The notes under the pieces: generated by a model
The model's input: only the letters and a program-made list of their open reading frames with translations
Database searches by the model: none
What the model was told of the DNA's origin: nothing
Program-made: the position numbers and the translations under genes
In this document: positions 35,546 to 45,052 of the stretch, one piece after another
How positions within the stretch are numbered: position 1 is the first letter of the stretch
Layout: each line of letters opens with the position of its first letter
From: Lysobacteraceae bacterium
Lineage (GTDB): Bacteria; Pseudomonadota; Gammaproteobacteria; Xanthomonadales; Rhodanobacteraceae
Assembly: GCA_004143945.1 (NCBI GenBank)
Contig: SEHB01000002.1
Coordinates: 124,001-188,000 of the forward strand
Direction: 5' to 3'
DNA length: 64,000 nt

Positions 35546-37510
35546 ATGAGAACGCGTCTTGGCCACTATGACATCGTCGCCGAACTCGGCCGCGGCGGCA
35601 TGGGCGTCGTCTACAAGGGCTACGAGGCCTCGCTGAACCGCTACGTCGCGATCAAGGTGCTGGCCGACTCGCTCGCGCACGACGAAGCGATCAAGGAGCG
35701 TTTCCTGCGCGAAGCGCGCAGCATGGCCTCGCTCAACGATCCGCACATCATCCAGATCTACTTCATCGGCGAAGACGAAGGCCAGACCTACTTCGTGATG
35801 GAGTTCGTCGAGGGCGAGTCGCTCGGCTCGATGCTCAAGCGCGACCACCGCCTCACGGTCGAACAGGCCGCGAAGGTGATCCACCAGACCGCGCAGGGCC
35901 TGGCGACCGCGCATGACCACGGCGTCGTGCATCGCGACATCAAGCCCGGCAACCTCATGATCTCGAGCCGCGGCGCGGTGAAGATCGCGGACTTCGGCAT
36001 CGCGCTGTCGAACCAGGACCTGTCGAAGAAGCTCACTTCGACCGGCGAGTTCGTCGGCACGCCGGGCTACCTGTCGCCCGAAGTCTGCCTCGGCCGCCCG
36101 GTCGACCAGCGCTCGGACATCTTCTCGCTCGGCATCGTGCTGTTCGAGATGCTGACCGGCAAGATGCCGTTCAACGACGAGTCGCCGCTCGGCCTCATGC
36201 TCGAAGTGGTCAAGGCCGAGATTCCCGACGTGCGCAGCCTCAACCACGACGTCGATCCCGATGTCGCGCGCATCCTCACGCACATGATCGCGAAGGAGCC
36301 GGCCGACCGCTACCAGAACTGCCACGACCTCGTCGCCGACCTCGCGCGCCATCCGCTTGTCGCGAAGGGCGGGCCGATCACGGTGCAGACGAAGCTGTCG
36401 CCGGCCGCGGCCACGCTGATCGGCCAGAAGACGCCGGTGTCGGGACAGGTGCCGTTGCGCAGCACGCCGGCGACGCCGATGCGTGCATCCGGCGCGCAGA
36501 CGCGCATCACCGCGAGCGGCCAGCCCGAACCGCCGACCGCGCCGGGCGCCGTGCGTCGCGGCGTGCTCGATCGCCCGACCGTTCCCGCGGGTAGCCAGGC
36601 CCATGGTCGCTCCGCGCTGCCATGGGCGATCGCCGCGGTGCTGCTGCTCGCCGTTGCGGGCGGCACCTGGGCGATGCGCCACCAGATTCCCGCGCTCGGC
36701 GGCCTGTTCGGCGCGCCGCAGGTCGCATCGACCGAAGCGGACGCGCCGCGCGCGACCCCGCTGCCGCCGTCGACGCCCGCGTCCACGCCGGGCACTGGCG
36801 AAGTCGCCGCGAGCGTCGCGCCGAGTACCGCACCGATCGAAGCACCGGGCGCGCCCCCGCTCGCGACCGAAGCGAACGTCGCTACGGCGACGACCGACGC
36901 CTCCGCCACGGTGGCCGCCAGCGAAGATCCGGGCGCGCCGGCGGCGCGTGCCTCGCAGGCCGGCATCGATGCGTTGCGCGACCTGCCTGCGGCGAAGGCC
37001 TCGGCCGAGGTGGTCGAACCCGCGCCGGCGCCGCGCGTCGCGAAGGTCACGCCGAGCGAGAAGCCGAGCGCACCCGCGAAGCCGCGCGTGCCGACGATCG
37101 CGGTCGTGTCCGCGGGCGACGACGTGATCTCGTCCCCGGCCGAAGACGCGCTGGTCGACCTGCTGCAAAGCCGCGGCTTCCGCGTGATCGAAGGCGGGCG
37201 TGGCAGCGGCAACGGCCCGAACCTGCGCGCATTGCGCGGCAAGGCCGACGCGGTCGTGTTCGTGCACGCGCGTCCGGTCGGCACGCAGGAGCTGACCTAC
37301 TACGGCCAGGCATCGACGTTGTACACGGTGCAGCTCGGCGTGAAGGCGTATCGCGTGTCCGATGGCAGCGTGCTGTGGACCAGCGGCGCCGAACAGGTCA
37401 ACTTCACGAGCCTCAACGCGGCCGAAAAGGCACGCGAGGCGGTCGAGCCGATGCTCGACCGCGTCGATGGCCGGCTCGCCGAGTTCCGCCCGCGCGGGGG
37501 GCGCGGCTGA
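35546..37510 (+). CDS. transmembrane Hanks-type Ser/Thr protein kinase
   Basis: A 654-aa membrane kinase. The cytoplasmic kinase domain spans about residues 8-268: glycine loop GRGGMG (15-20), Lys37 in VAIKVL, catalytic loop HRDIKPGN with Asp131, DFG at 149-151 and APE-like SPEV at 177-180. A Pro/Thr-rich juxtamembrane stretch, one transmembrane helix (about 358-377) and a Pro/Ala/Thr-rich periplasmic linker follow. The last ~130 residues (from PTIAVVSAGDD) form an alpha/beta domain I cannot name. The start has a GGGGAG ribosome-binding site and a TAGGAT -10-like word at 35501-35506. The ECF sigma factor gene begins one base after the stop, which argues strongly that the kinase controls that sigma factor. 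Confidence 0.93.
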   Translation: MRTRLGHYDIVAELGRGGMGVVYKGYEASLNRYVAIKVLADSLAHDEAIKERFLREARSMASLNDPHIIQIYFIGEDEGQTYFVMEFVEGESLGSMLKRDHRLTVEQAAKVIHQTAQGLATAHDHGVVHRDIKPGNLMISSRGAVKIADFGIALSNQDLSKKLTSTGEFVGTPGYLSPEVCLGRPVDQRSDIFSLGIVLFEMLTGKMPFNDESPLGLMLEVVKAEIPDVRSLNHDVDPDVARILTHMIAKEPADRYQNCHDLVADLARHPLVAKGGPITVQTKLSPAAATLIGQKTPVSGQVPLRSTPATPMRASGAQTRITASGQPEPPTAPGAVRRGVLDRPTVPAGSQAHGRSALPWAIAAVLLLAVAGGTWAMRHQIPALGGLFGAPQVASTEADAPRATPLPPSTPASTPGTGEVAASVAPSTAPIEAPGAPPLATEANVATATTDASATVAASEDPGAPAARASQAGIDALRDLPAAKASAEVVEPAPAPRVAKVTPSEKPSAPAKPRVPTIAVVSAGDDVISSPAEDALVDLLQSRGFRVIEGGRGSGNGPNLRALRGKADAVVFVHARPVGTQELTYYGQASTLYTVQLGVKAYRVSDGSVLWTSGAEQVNFTSLNAAEKAREAVEPMLDRVDGRLAEFRPRGGRG

Positions 37511-37511
37511 C

Positions 37512-38126
37512 ATGCGCGCTGCCATCCTTTCCGCGACACCGACGGTGCGAGCCGAGCACCCCGCCGCCGCGGGCGACATCACGCGGCTGCTGCAGGCGGC
37601 CGGCGGCGGCGACCAGGCGGCGTGGAGCCGCCTCGTCGACCTCGTCTATCCCGAGCTCAAGCGGCTTGCGCGCGGTGCCCGCGGTCGTCCGCGCGACGAC
37701 ACGCTGTGCACGACCGCGCTCGTTCACGAGTGCTACCTGCGCCTTTCGCGTGCAAACGGCCCTGCGCGCGACCGCGACCACCTGCTGTCGCTCGCGGTGC
37801 GCATCATGCGCCAGGTGCTGACCGACCATGCGCGCGAACGCCTCGCGCTCAAGCGCGGCGGCGGTGAAGCAGCCACTGCGCTGGACGCGGTCGATCCGGC
37901 CGACCGGCGGCAGTTCGAGCAGCTCATCGAGATCGACGATGCACTGAGCCGTCTCGCGCGCGAACAGCCGCGCCAGGCGCAGGTGTTCGAGTGCCGGTAT
38001 TTCGGCGGCCTGAGCGATGACGAAACCGCCGAGGCGCTCGCGATCTCGCCGCGCACCGCGCATCGCGACTGGCACGCGGGCCGCGCGTGGCTCGCGCGCG
38101 AACTCGGAGCGGCGTCGACCCACTGA
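37512..38126 (+). CDS. ECF-type sigma factor linked to Ser/Thr kinases
   Basis: A 204-aa sigma-70-family ECF factor of the type often encoded beside Hanks kinases (ECF43-like). Region 2 runs through LVYPELKRLARGA and TTALVHECYLRLSR, region 4 through FECRYFGGLSDDETAEALAISPRTAHRDW. In canonical ECF factors region 2.2 has an acidic D-x-E-D patch that contacts RNA polymerase; here the aligned residues are Cys66-Thr67-Thr68-Ala69, with Thr64 just before. This fits sigma factors that become active only when threonine in this region is phosphorylated. No anti-sigma factor gene is adjacent. Translation is nearly coupled to the kinase gene (one base between them). Confidence 0.9.
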   Translation: MRAAILSATPTVRAEHPAAAGDITRLLQAAGGGDQAAWSRLVDLVYPELKRLARGARGRPRDDTLCTTALVHECYLRLSRANGPARDRDHLLSLAVRIMRQVLTDHARERLALKRGGGEAATALDAVDPADRRQFEQLIEIDDALSRLAREQPRQAQVFECRYFGGLSDDETAEALAISPRTAHRDWHAGRAWLARELGAASTH

Positions 38127-38181
38127 CGCGCGCGGCGTCGTTCGGAATGTCGGGCTGCTGCCGCGATCGGACCGTCGCGCG

Positions 38182-40593
38182 TCAGCGCCGCGCCCGCAGC
38201 GCATCGCGCGCCGCCAGCGTCTTCACGGTACGCACGTGCGTGGCGCCGAGCGAGCGTGCGAGGAGGGCCGCCGCGCGCGTGTATTCGGCCTCGGCCTCTT
38301 CGTCGCGCCCCGCGAGTTCGAGCGTTTCGGCGAACGCCGCGCGCGCGGCGCCACCCTGCCACGCGTCCGGCCCCATCTCCGCTTCGACCCCCGCCAGGAC
38401 GCGCAGGTGCATCGCCAGCGCCTCTTCGTGGCGGCGCTGCGAGCGATACAGCCGCGCGATCGCGTTCATCGACGCGAGCGTTTCAGGGTGGCGTTCGCCG
38501 AGCAACCGCAGGTCGAGCGCGAGCGCGCGCTCCAGCAACGGCGCGGCGCGTTCGGGTCGGTCCAGTTCGAGGTAGAGCTGCCCCAGGTTGCCCATCGTGA
38601 CGCGCGTGGAGGTGTTTTCCTCTCCGAGCACGCGCAGCCTGCGCTCGAGCACGTCGGTATAGAGCGCCTCGGCGCGCGTGAAATCGCGCGCGTCCCGATG
38701 AGCGCTCGCGAGCACGTTCGCACTGCGCAGCGTGGAGGGATGGTCATCGCCGAGCACCGAGCGTGAACGCGCGAGCGCGGGCTCGAGCCAGCGCAGCGCC
38801 TCGTCGACGCGACCCATGTCGCGCAGCAGGACGCCGATGTTGTGCGCGGTCTCGACGGTCTCGGGGTGATCCTCGCCACGCAACGCCACGCTGCGTGCGT
38901 ACGCGGGTTCGAGCAAGGCCCAGGCCTCCGCAGTGCGGCCCATCGTCTGCAGGTTGGCCGCGCGCATCCCCGCGATCGCGAGCTTGAGGGCATCGTCCTT
39001 GTCGAGGTGGCGCTCCGCCTCGTCGGCGACGCGCGCGAACACCGCCTCGGCCTCGGCGTGCTCGCCGCGATCGTTCAGCAGGTAACCGGTACTGAAGCGT
39101 GCGTCGATCGCCTCGCGCGAATGCGGGCGGCCGATCGCCTCCCATCCGGCGATGACGGCGGCGAGCGTGTCTCCGGCCTCGTCGTATCGGCTGGAGGACG
39201 CGAGCGCGTCGGCGAGGGTCGCCTGCGTGCGCAGCTGCTGCTCGCGCGGGAGCGGCCCCTGCGCGTCGATCGCGAGCGCCAGGCGCGCCTCGCGCTCGGC
39301 ATCGGCATGGCGGCCGAGCTTGTAGTACAGCCGCGCCAGCGTGCTGCGCACTGCCGCGAGTTCGACCGGCAACTGCGCGAAGCGCTGGCCCGCGGATCGC
39401 GACGCGAGGTCGAGTGCCTCGTGCACGGTCACCTCGCGGCCGCGCGTCGCCGCCGGATCCGCGGCCGCGAGCAGGTCGTCCTGCAGGAAGTCGAGCACCG
39501 AGGTCGCGACCCTGGCCTGGTAAGCCGCCGCGTCGCGCTCGATGCCGAGGCGCCAGGTGAATGCGCCCGCGCCGCCGGCGAGCAGCGCGAGTGTGAGCGC
39601 GGCCGCAGCGGTGCCGAGCGGGTGCCTGCGCAGGTAGCGCGCGGCGAGGTAGGCCGCGCGACGCGGTCGCGCACGCACCGGGCGGTGCTCGAGGAATGCG
39701 CGCACGTCGTCAGCGAACGCGTCGGCGCTCGCATAGCGCTCGGCGGCGTCGCTCGCGGTCGCCTTGCGAAGGATCGCGGCGAGATCGGCGGGCATCGCGG
39801 TCGGCAGCGGCAGTTCATTGGCCGCATCGGTCGCGGCCAGTTGGGTGCGCGCGACTTCGGCCAGGCGTCTGTCCTGCGCCTGCTCGTCTGCACAGGCCAG
39901 TGCACCGAGCAAGAGGCCGAGCTGGTACACGTCGGACGCGATCGTCGGCCGCTCGCCGCGCAACTGCTCGGGGCTCGCATAGCCCGGCGTGCACGCGTGC
40001 GCGGCCGGACCGTCCTGTTCGCCGAGCAGTTGCGCGATGCCGAAATCGAGCAGGCGCGCGCCGCCGTCGGCGTCGACGAGCACGTTGGTCGGCTTGATGT
40101 CGCGATGGATGAGTCCGCGCGAGTGCGCGAACGCGACGGCCGCGCAGACTTCGAGGAACAGTCCGAGGCGCCGCGCGAGCGAGAGCCCTGCCCGCACGCA
40201 GTGGCGATCGATTCGCTCGCCTTCGACGAGCTCCATCGCGAACCACGGGCGACCGGCGGCGTCGCGGCCGCCGTCGAGCAGGCGCGCGATGTGCGGATGG
40301 CGCAGGTCGGCCAGCGCCTGGCGCTCGCGACGGAACAGCGCTGCACCGACTTCGTCGTCGCGCGCATCGAGCATCCACTTGAGCGCGACCCGCTGCTCGT
40401 ACTCGCCATCGGCGCGCTCGGCGAGGTAGACGAACGCCATGCCGCCGCGGGCGAGCTCGCGCAGGATGCGCCAGGCACCGACGCGATCGCCTGCGGCGAG
40501 GCCCGCGCGCCGTTCGCGCTCGCGCAGCAGGGAATCGGCGACTGCGCCGTGCAGGCCGCCGCCGGTGCGCAGCTCGTTCGGATCGATCGGCAT
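38182..40593 (-). CDS. Ser/Thr protein kinase with TPR sensor region
   Basis: An 803-aa membrane kinase. Kinase domain about residues 40-305: loop LARGGMAFVYLAE, Lys72 in VALKWM, HRDIKPTN with Asp165, and DFG at 183-185. One transmembrane helix follows at about 327-347 (TAAAALTLALLAGGAGAF), then roughly 400 residues of tetratricopeptide repeats of the kinesin-light-chain type (repeated GEDHPET, GDDHPST, GERHPET), probably periplasmic. This kinase-TPR layout is common next to ECF sigma genes in Xanthomonadales. It converges on the sigma gene with a 55-base gap. TACACT upstream and GAGGGGAG support the ATG start. Confidence 0.93.
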   Translation of the reverse strand: MPIDPNELRTGGGLHGAVADSLLRERERRAGLAAGDRVGAWRILRELARGGMAFVYLAERADGEYEQRVALKWMLDARDDEVGAALFRRERQALADLRHPHIARLLDGGRDAAGRPWFAMELVEGERIDRHCVRAGLSLARRLGLFLEVCAAVAFAHSRGLIHRDIKPTNVLVDADGGARLLDFGIAQLLGEQDGPAAHACTPGYASPEQLRGERPTIASDVYQLGLLLGALACADEQAQDRRLAEVARTQLAATDAANELPLPTAMPADLAAILRKATASDAAERYASADAFADDVRAFLEHRPVRARPRRAAYLAARYLRRHPLGTAAAALTLALLAGGAGAFTWRLGIERDAAAYQARVATSVLDFLQDDLLAAADPAATRGREVTVHEALDLASRSAGQRFAQLPVELAAVRSTLARLYYKLGRHADAEREARLALAIDAQGPLPREQQLRTQATLADALASSSRYDEAGDTLAAVIAGWEAIGRPHSREAIDARFSTGYLLNDRGEHAEAEAVFARVADEAERHLDKDDALKLAIAGMRAANLQTMGRTAEAWALLEPAYARSVALRGEDHPETVETAHNIGVLLRDMGRVDEALRWLEPALARSRSVLGDDHPSTLRSANVLASAHRDARDFTRAEALYTDVLERRLRVLGEENTSTRVTMGNLGQLYLELDRPERAAPLLERALALDLRLLGERHPETLASMNAIARLYRSQRRHEEALAMHLRVLAGVEAEMGPDAWQGGAARAAFAETLELAGRDEEAEAEYTRAAALLARSLGATHVRTVKTLAARDALRARR

Positions 40594-40679
40594 GGCTCCC
40601 CTCGTGGCGGCGAGTGTACCGTCGGCGCGGTCGGGGTTCGCGCCGGGCGACGCGTCGCGTTGCGCCGGATCGCGTCGCG

Positions 40680-42881
40680 CTACAGCGGCGCGAGGTTGGC
40701 GTAGGCCAGCACGAGCCGCTTGCGGCCGGCATCGGCGAAGTTGACTTCGACCAGCGTGTGCGCGCCCGCGCCCTCGTACGACAGCACGACGCCTTCGCCG
40801 AAGCTCGCGTGCGACACCCGCTGGCCGAGCTTGAACGGCGTCGTCGCCTCGGCGAGCGTCGCGCGACCCGCGAACGCAGGGCGGCTGACCTGCACGCGCG
40901 GGCGCACCTCGCGCAGCAGCGCGGGCGGGATCTCGGCGAGGAAGCGCGACGGGCGCGCATAGCTCTCCGAACCGTGCATGCGGCGCGATTCGGCGCAGGT
41001 CAGCACGAGGCATTCGCGCGCGCGCGTGATCCCGACGTAGGCCAGCCGACGCTCTTCCTCGAGCCGGCCCGGTTCCTCGGTCGACTTCTGGCTCGGGAAC
41101 AGGCCGTCCTCCATGCCAACGAGGAAGACGTTCGGGAATTCGAGGCCCTTGGCCGAGTGCAGCGTCATCAGCTGCACGCAGTCCTGCCAGGCCTCGCCCT
41201 GCCCCTCGCCGGCCTCGAGCGCCGCGTGCGCGAGGAACGCGGCAAGCTCGGTGAGTCCCGCCTCGAGATCCTCGGGCGTGCGGCGGAAGCGCGCCGCGAC
41301 GTTGGCGAGTTCGTCGAGGTTTTCGACGCGCGACTCCGCGCTGCCGCGGCTGTCCTTCTCGTAATACTCGCGCAGCCCGGAGCGCGCGATCGCGTGCTCG
41401 ACCTGCTCGGCCATCGCGAGCGAGGCCGCATCGTCGTCGCCTGCGTCGACGACCCCGCCGGCACGGCAATCGTGCGCGAGCGCTTCGACCAGTTCGAGGA
41501 AGGTGCGCAGCGCATTCTTCGCACGCGACGCGAGCGCGCCGGCGCCGAGCTCGGCCAGCGCGGCCTCCCACAGCGACGCGTCGTCGCGCCGGCCGCGCTG
41601 GCGCAGCAGGTCGAGCGTGCGGTCGCCGATGCCGCGCGGCGGCGTGTTCACCGCGCGTTCGAACGCGGCGTCGTCGTGGCGGTTCGCGACCAGGCGCAGG
41701 TAGGCGAGCGCATCCTTGACCTCGGCGCGGTCGAAGTAGCGCAGGCCGCCGTAGACGCGGTAGGCGATCGCGTGCTGGCTGAGCTGTTCCTCGAAGTTGC
41801 GCGACTGCGCGTTGGAGCGGTACAGGATCGCGTGTTCCGAAGGTCGCGCCCCGGACTGGATGTTTTCGTGGATGCGCTCGACCACGTAGCGCGCCTCGTC
41901 CTGCTCGTTGTAGGCCGCGTACAGCTCGATCGGCACGCCTTCCTCGCCGGCGGTCCAGAGCTGCTTGCCGAGGCGATCGGGGTTGTGCGCGATCACCGCG
42001 TTCGCTGCCGCGAGGATGTTGCCGGTCGACCGGTAGTTCTGCTCGAGGCGGATCGTGCGCGCACTCGGGAAGTCGCGCAGGAAGTGCTGCACGTTCTCGA
42101 CGCGCGCACCGCGCCAGCCGTAGATCGCCTGGTCGTCGTCGCCGACCACGAACGCCTGTCCGCTGGTTCCCGCGAGCACGCGGATCCACGCGTACTGCAG
42201 CGTGTTGGTGTCCTGGAATTCGTCGATCAGCAGGTGCCGGTAGCGCTCGCGGTAATGCGCGAGCAGCGCATCATCGTGCAGCCACAGTTCGTGCGCGCGC
42301 AGCAGCAGCTCGGCGAAATCGACGAGGCCACCGCGCCGGCACGCGTCCTCGTAGGCGCGGTAGATGTCGATCAGCACGCGGTGGCTGCCGTTGTAGCCCG
42401 CGTCGAGCGCATCCGGGCGCTTGCCCTCGTCCTTCGCGCCGTTGATGAACCAGCTCGCCTGGCGCGGCGGGAAGCGCGCCTCGTCGAGGCCGAGCCCCTG
42501 GATCGTGCGCTTGACCAGGCGCTGCTGGTCGTCGGCGTCGAGGATCTGGAACGTTTCGGGCAGCTTCGCCTCGCGCCAGTGACGGCGCAGCAGCCGGTGC
42601 GCGATGCCGTGGAAGGTACCGATCGTGAGCCCGCGCGCGCCGCCCTCGACCAGCGCCTCGGTACGCGCGCGCATCTCGCCTGCGGCCTTGTTCGTGAACG
42701 TGACCGCGAGCACCGACCACGGCGACACGCGCTCCACCTCGAGCAGCCAGCCGATCCGGTGCGTGAGCACGCGCGTCTTGCCCGAACCCGCGCCCGCGAG
42801 CACGAGGTAGTGGCCGGCAGGCGCGGTCACCGCCTCGCGTTGCGCTTCGTTGAGGCCGTCGAGCAGGTGGGAAACGTCCAT
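40680..42881 (-). CDS. uvrD: DNA helicase II UvrD
   Basis: A 733-aa superfamily-1 3'-5' helicase for nucleotide-excision and mismatch repair. Motifs: LNEAQREAVTAP (Q-motif), LAGAGSGKTRVLTHRI (Walker A), LLIDEFQDTN (motif II), VVGDDDQAIYGWRGA (III), QNYRSTGNIL (IV), LMTLHSAKGLEFPNVFLVGMEDGLFP (V) and EERRLAYVGITRAR (VI). Length is normal (E. coli 720). The start is preceded at six bases by TACAAT, so the message may be leaderless. Confidence 0.97.
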   Translation of the reverse strand: MDVSHLLDGLNEAQREAVTAPAGHYLVLAGAGSGKTRVLTHRIGWLLEVERVSPWSVLAVTFTNKAAGEMRARTEALVEGGARGLTIGTFHGIAHRLLRRHWREAKLPETFQILDADDQQRLVKRTIQGLGLDEARFPPRQASWFINGAKDEGKRPDALDAGYNGSHRVLIDIYRAYEDACRRGGLVDFAELLLRAHELWLHDDALLAHYRERYRHLLIDEFQDTNTLQYAWIRVLAGTSGQAFVVGDDDQAIYGWRGARVENVQHFLRDFPSARTIRLEQNYRSTGNILAAANAVIAHNPDRLGKQLWTAGEEGVPIELYAAYNEQDEARYVVERIHENIQSGARPSEHAILYRSNAQSRNFEEQLSQHAIAYRVYGGLRYFDRAEVKDALAYLRLVANRHDDAAFERAVNTPPRGIGDRTLDLLRQRGRRDDASLWEAALAELGAGALASRAKNALRTFLELVEALAHDCRAGGVVDAGDDDAASLAMAEQVEHAIARSGLREYYEKDSRGSAESRVENLDELANVAARFRRTPEDLEAGLTELAAFLAHAALEAGEGQGEAWQDCVQLMTLHSAKGLEFPNVFLVGMEDGLFPSQKSTEEPGRLEEERRLAYVGITRARECLVLTCAESRRMHGSESYARPSRFLAEIPPALLREVRPRVQVSRPAFAGRATLAEATTPFKLGQRVSHASFGEGVVLSYEGAGAHTLVEVNFADAGRKRLVLAYANLAPL

Positions 42882-42887
42882 CGCGTG

Positions 42888-42893
42888 ATTGTA
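42888..42893 (-). promoter_or_regulatory. putative -10 element of uvrD, leaderless spacing
   Basis: On the minus strand TACAAT is followed by CACGCG and the uvrD ATG. There is no ribosome-binding site between them. In E. coli uvrD is LexA-regulated; I see no LexA box here. Confidence 0.45.
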
Positions 42894-42948
42894 ACGGCCG
42901 GGCGCGCCCGCCCACCCGCGTTCAGCGCGGCGGCCGCATCATCGACGC

Positions 42949-44367
42949 GTGACCGCGCGCGCCTTCGCCCTGTGCCTGCTCGTCCTCGCGCTGGATGCAC
43001 GCGCGGCTGGGGCGCCGCGCTACGCGCTGCGCTACGACGAGGCCACGCGTTCGATGCAGGTCGAGGCCTGCCTCGACGCGGCGGCCGCGCAGGTCCGTTT
43101 CGCGGGTGACGGCTCGGCGACGCGCTCGCTCGCGCGGTTCGCGCGCACGGGCGGCGGCGCGATCGCACGCGAGGGCGCTGCCTGGGTCGCGCGCGACTGG
43201 CGCGCCGGCGAATGCCTGCACTACCGGGCCGATCTCGGCGCGCTCGCGGCCGCGCAGCCGCGTCGCGGCATCGACGCGCGCGGCGATGCACTGGTCAGCG
43301 ATCCGGCCAGCTGGCTGCTCGAGCCGGACGACGCCGACGACGTGCTCGTGCGCGTCGAGCTGCCGGACGGCGTCGCGTTGTCGGCGCCGTGGGTTCCACT
43401 CGCGCCCGGCGACGGGGCCGCGCGCTACCGGATTCCGCGCACGCCCGATGCGTGGATGGGCCGCATCGCGCTCGGTCGTTTCCAGACGCGCGCGTTGCGG
43501 CTGCCAGGCGGAACGCTGCATGTCGCGCTGCTCGGGCATCCCGATGCGACGCAGCGCGAACGTCTGCTGGCCTGGCTCGGCCGCGTCGGCGACGTGGCGG
43601 TGCGTGCGTTCGGACGGCTGCCGATCGGCGACGTGCAGGTGCTCGTCGCCCCGGTCGGCGCGCAACGCGATGCGGTCGTGTTCGGGCAATCGCTGCGCGG
43701 GCAGGGCAATGGCCTCACGTTGTTCGTCGACGTGGCGCAGCCCTCGTCCGCGTTCGAGCAGGACTGGATCGCGCCGCACGAACTCTCGCACCTGTTCCAT
43801 CCTTCCCTCGGCGAGCGTGGCGCCTGGCTGGCCGAAGGCCTCGCGACGTATTACCAGAACGTGTTGCGCGCACGCGCGGGGCTGATGTCGCCCGAGCACG
43901 CGTGGCGCGCGTTCGAGGCGGGGTTCGCACGCGGTCGCGACGCGAGCCGCGGCTCGGCGCTGCCGACGCTCGAGGCCGCGTCCACGCGCATGGGCGAGGA
44001 CCGCGCCTACATGCGCGTGTACTGGTCCGGCGCGGCGTTCTGGCTTGGGGCGGAACTGGAGTGGCGACGCCGCGGCCTGCCCGCGCTCGACGCGCGGCTG
44101 CAGGCGTTCGCGCAGTGCTGCCTCGATCCGCCGCGCTCGTGGACGCCGCGCGACTTCGTCGGGCGGCTCGACCGGCTCGGTGGCGGCGACGTGCTCGCGC
44201 CGATGTTCGAGTCCTGGCGCGTGCGCACCGATTTTCCGCGGACCGACGCGCTCCATGCGGCGCTCGGGCTGCGGCACGCGGGCGATGCGCTGCGCCTCGA
44301 CGACGGCGCAGCATTCCGGCAGCTCCGGGAAGCGATCATGCATCCGTCGGCGAGCGCTTCGCGCTAG
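42949..44367 (+). CDS. exported gluzincin-type metallopeptidase-like protein
   Basis: A 472-aa protein with a signal peptide (start GTG, MTARAFALCLLVLALDARA). The zinc motif HELSH is at residues 277-281 and the third ligand is probably Glu296 in AWLAEGLATYYQN, the layout of M1/M61-type gluzincins. The preceding region is a beta-rich domain as in M61 glycyl aminopeptidases. Substrate unknown. A few Cys are present near the C-terminus (AQCCLDPP). It diverges from uvrD by 67 bases. Its TAG stop is the first half of a TAGCAT word before the next gene. Confidence 0.85.
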   Translation: MTARAFALCLLVLALDARAAGAPRYALRYDEATRSMQVEACLDAAAAQVRFAGDGSATRSLARFARTGGGAIAREGAAWVARDWRAGECLHYRADLGALAAAQPRRGIDARGDALVSDPASWLLEPDDADDVLVRVELPDGVALSAPWVPLAPGDGAARYRIPRTPDAWMGRIALGRFQTRALRLPGGTLHVALLGHPDATQRERLLAWLGRVGDVAVRAFGRLPIGDVQVLVAPVGAQRDAVVFGQSLRGQGNGLTLFVDVAQPSSAFEQDWIAPHELSHLFHPSLGERGAWLAEGLATYYQNVLRARAGLMSPEHAWRAFEAGFARGRDASRGSALPTLEAASTRMGEDRAYMRVYWSGAAFWLGAELEWRRRGLPALDARLQAFAQCCLDPPRSWTPRDFVGRLDRLGGGDVLAPMFESWRVRTDFPRTDALHAALGLRHAGDALRLDDGAAFRQLREAIMHPSASASR

Positions 44368-44401
44368 CATCGTGCTGCCCGCCGCCATGCCGGACTGCGC
44401 C

Positions 44402-44785
44402 ATGCACAAGAGCCGCCTCGCCGGTTTCATCATCGATTGCCACACCGACGACCTGCCGGCCGCGGCCGATTTCTGGGGCGCCGCGCTCGGCATGCCGGTG
44501 CGCCGACTGCCGGCCGAAGAAGGCGAGCGCTACGTCGCGCTGGATGACCCGGAAGGCCGCCTGCACGTCGAGGTGCAGTCGGTCGACCACGCGAGCCGCG
44601 TCCACCTCGACATCGAGACCGACGACGTCGAAGCCGAAGTGCGCCGGCTCGAGGCGCTCGGCGCGAAGGCGGTCGGGCGCGTCCACACCTGGTGCGTGAT
44701 GGAGGCGCCGACCGGCCAGCGCTTCTGCGTGGTGCGCGCGAAGGCCGCGTCGTTCGACGCGACCGCGAACCGCTGGAACGGCTGA
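44402..44785 (+). CDS. VOC-family (glyoxalase-like) protein
   Basis: A 127-aa single-domain vicinal-oxygen-chelate fold protein: FIIDCHTDDLPAAADFWGAALG, LHVEVQSVDHASRVHLDIETDD and MEAPTGQRFCVVRAK mark the two beta-alpha-beta units. Likely metal-ligand positions are His in the VHLDIE strand and Glu/Gln elsewhere, but the substrate cannot be told. Another in-frame ATG at 44387 would add five residues. A TAGCAT word at 44365-44370 may be its -10. Confidence 0.82.
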   Translation: MHKSRLAGFIIDCHTDDLPAAADFWGAALGMPVRRLPAEEGERYVALDDPEGRLHVEVQSVDHASRVHLDIETDDVEAEVRRLEALGAKAVGRVHTWCVMEAPTGQRFCVVRAKAASFDATANRWNG

Positions 44786-44792
44786 CGCGCGG

Positions 44793-45008
44793 CTACTTGC
44801 GCATCGCGCCCGCGACGACCAGCCCGAGCCCGACCAGCACGCCGACGCCGCCGATCCATTGCGGCACGCTGCGCTCCTGCTTCACCGAAGCGGACAGGCC
44901 GCCGATCTTCACGACTTCCTTGCGCTCGGTGAAATTGAGCTGGCCGGTGAATGCGGCGAGTCCGACGCCGGCGAGGATCAGGCCGGCGAGGATGAGTCCG
45001 ATGCGCAT
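44793..45008 (-). CDS. small two-helix membrane protein, unknown
   Basis: A 71-aa protein with hydrophobic segments at the N-terminus (MRIGLILAGLILAGVGLAAF) and C-terminus (WIGGVGVLVGLGLVVAGAM) and a charged linker (TERKEVVKIGG). Small proteins of this shape occur widely in Xanthomonadales; I have no function. It follows the YqhA-family gene in the same orientation after 44 bases. Confidence 0.6.
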   Translation of the reverse strand: MRIGLILAGLILAGVGLAAFTGQLNFTERKEVVKIGGLSASVKQERSVPQWIGGVGVLVGLGLVVAGAMRK

Positions 45009-45052
45009 GCGATGTCTCCCTGGTGGTCGGGCGGCGGGGGCCGCCGCGCGTC

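Noticed and set aside
40594-42189. Upstream extension of the kinase-TPR frame into uvrD
   Set aside because: The kinase begins at MPIDPNELRT with a ribosome-binding site; the extension is an alternative frame of uvrD.
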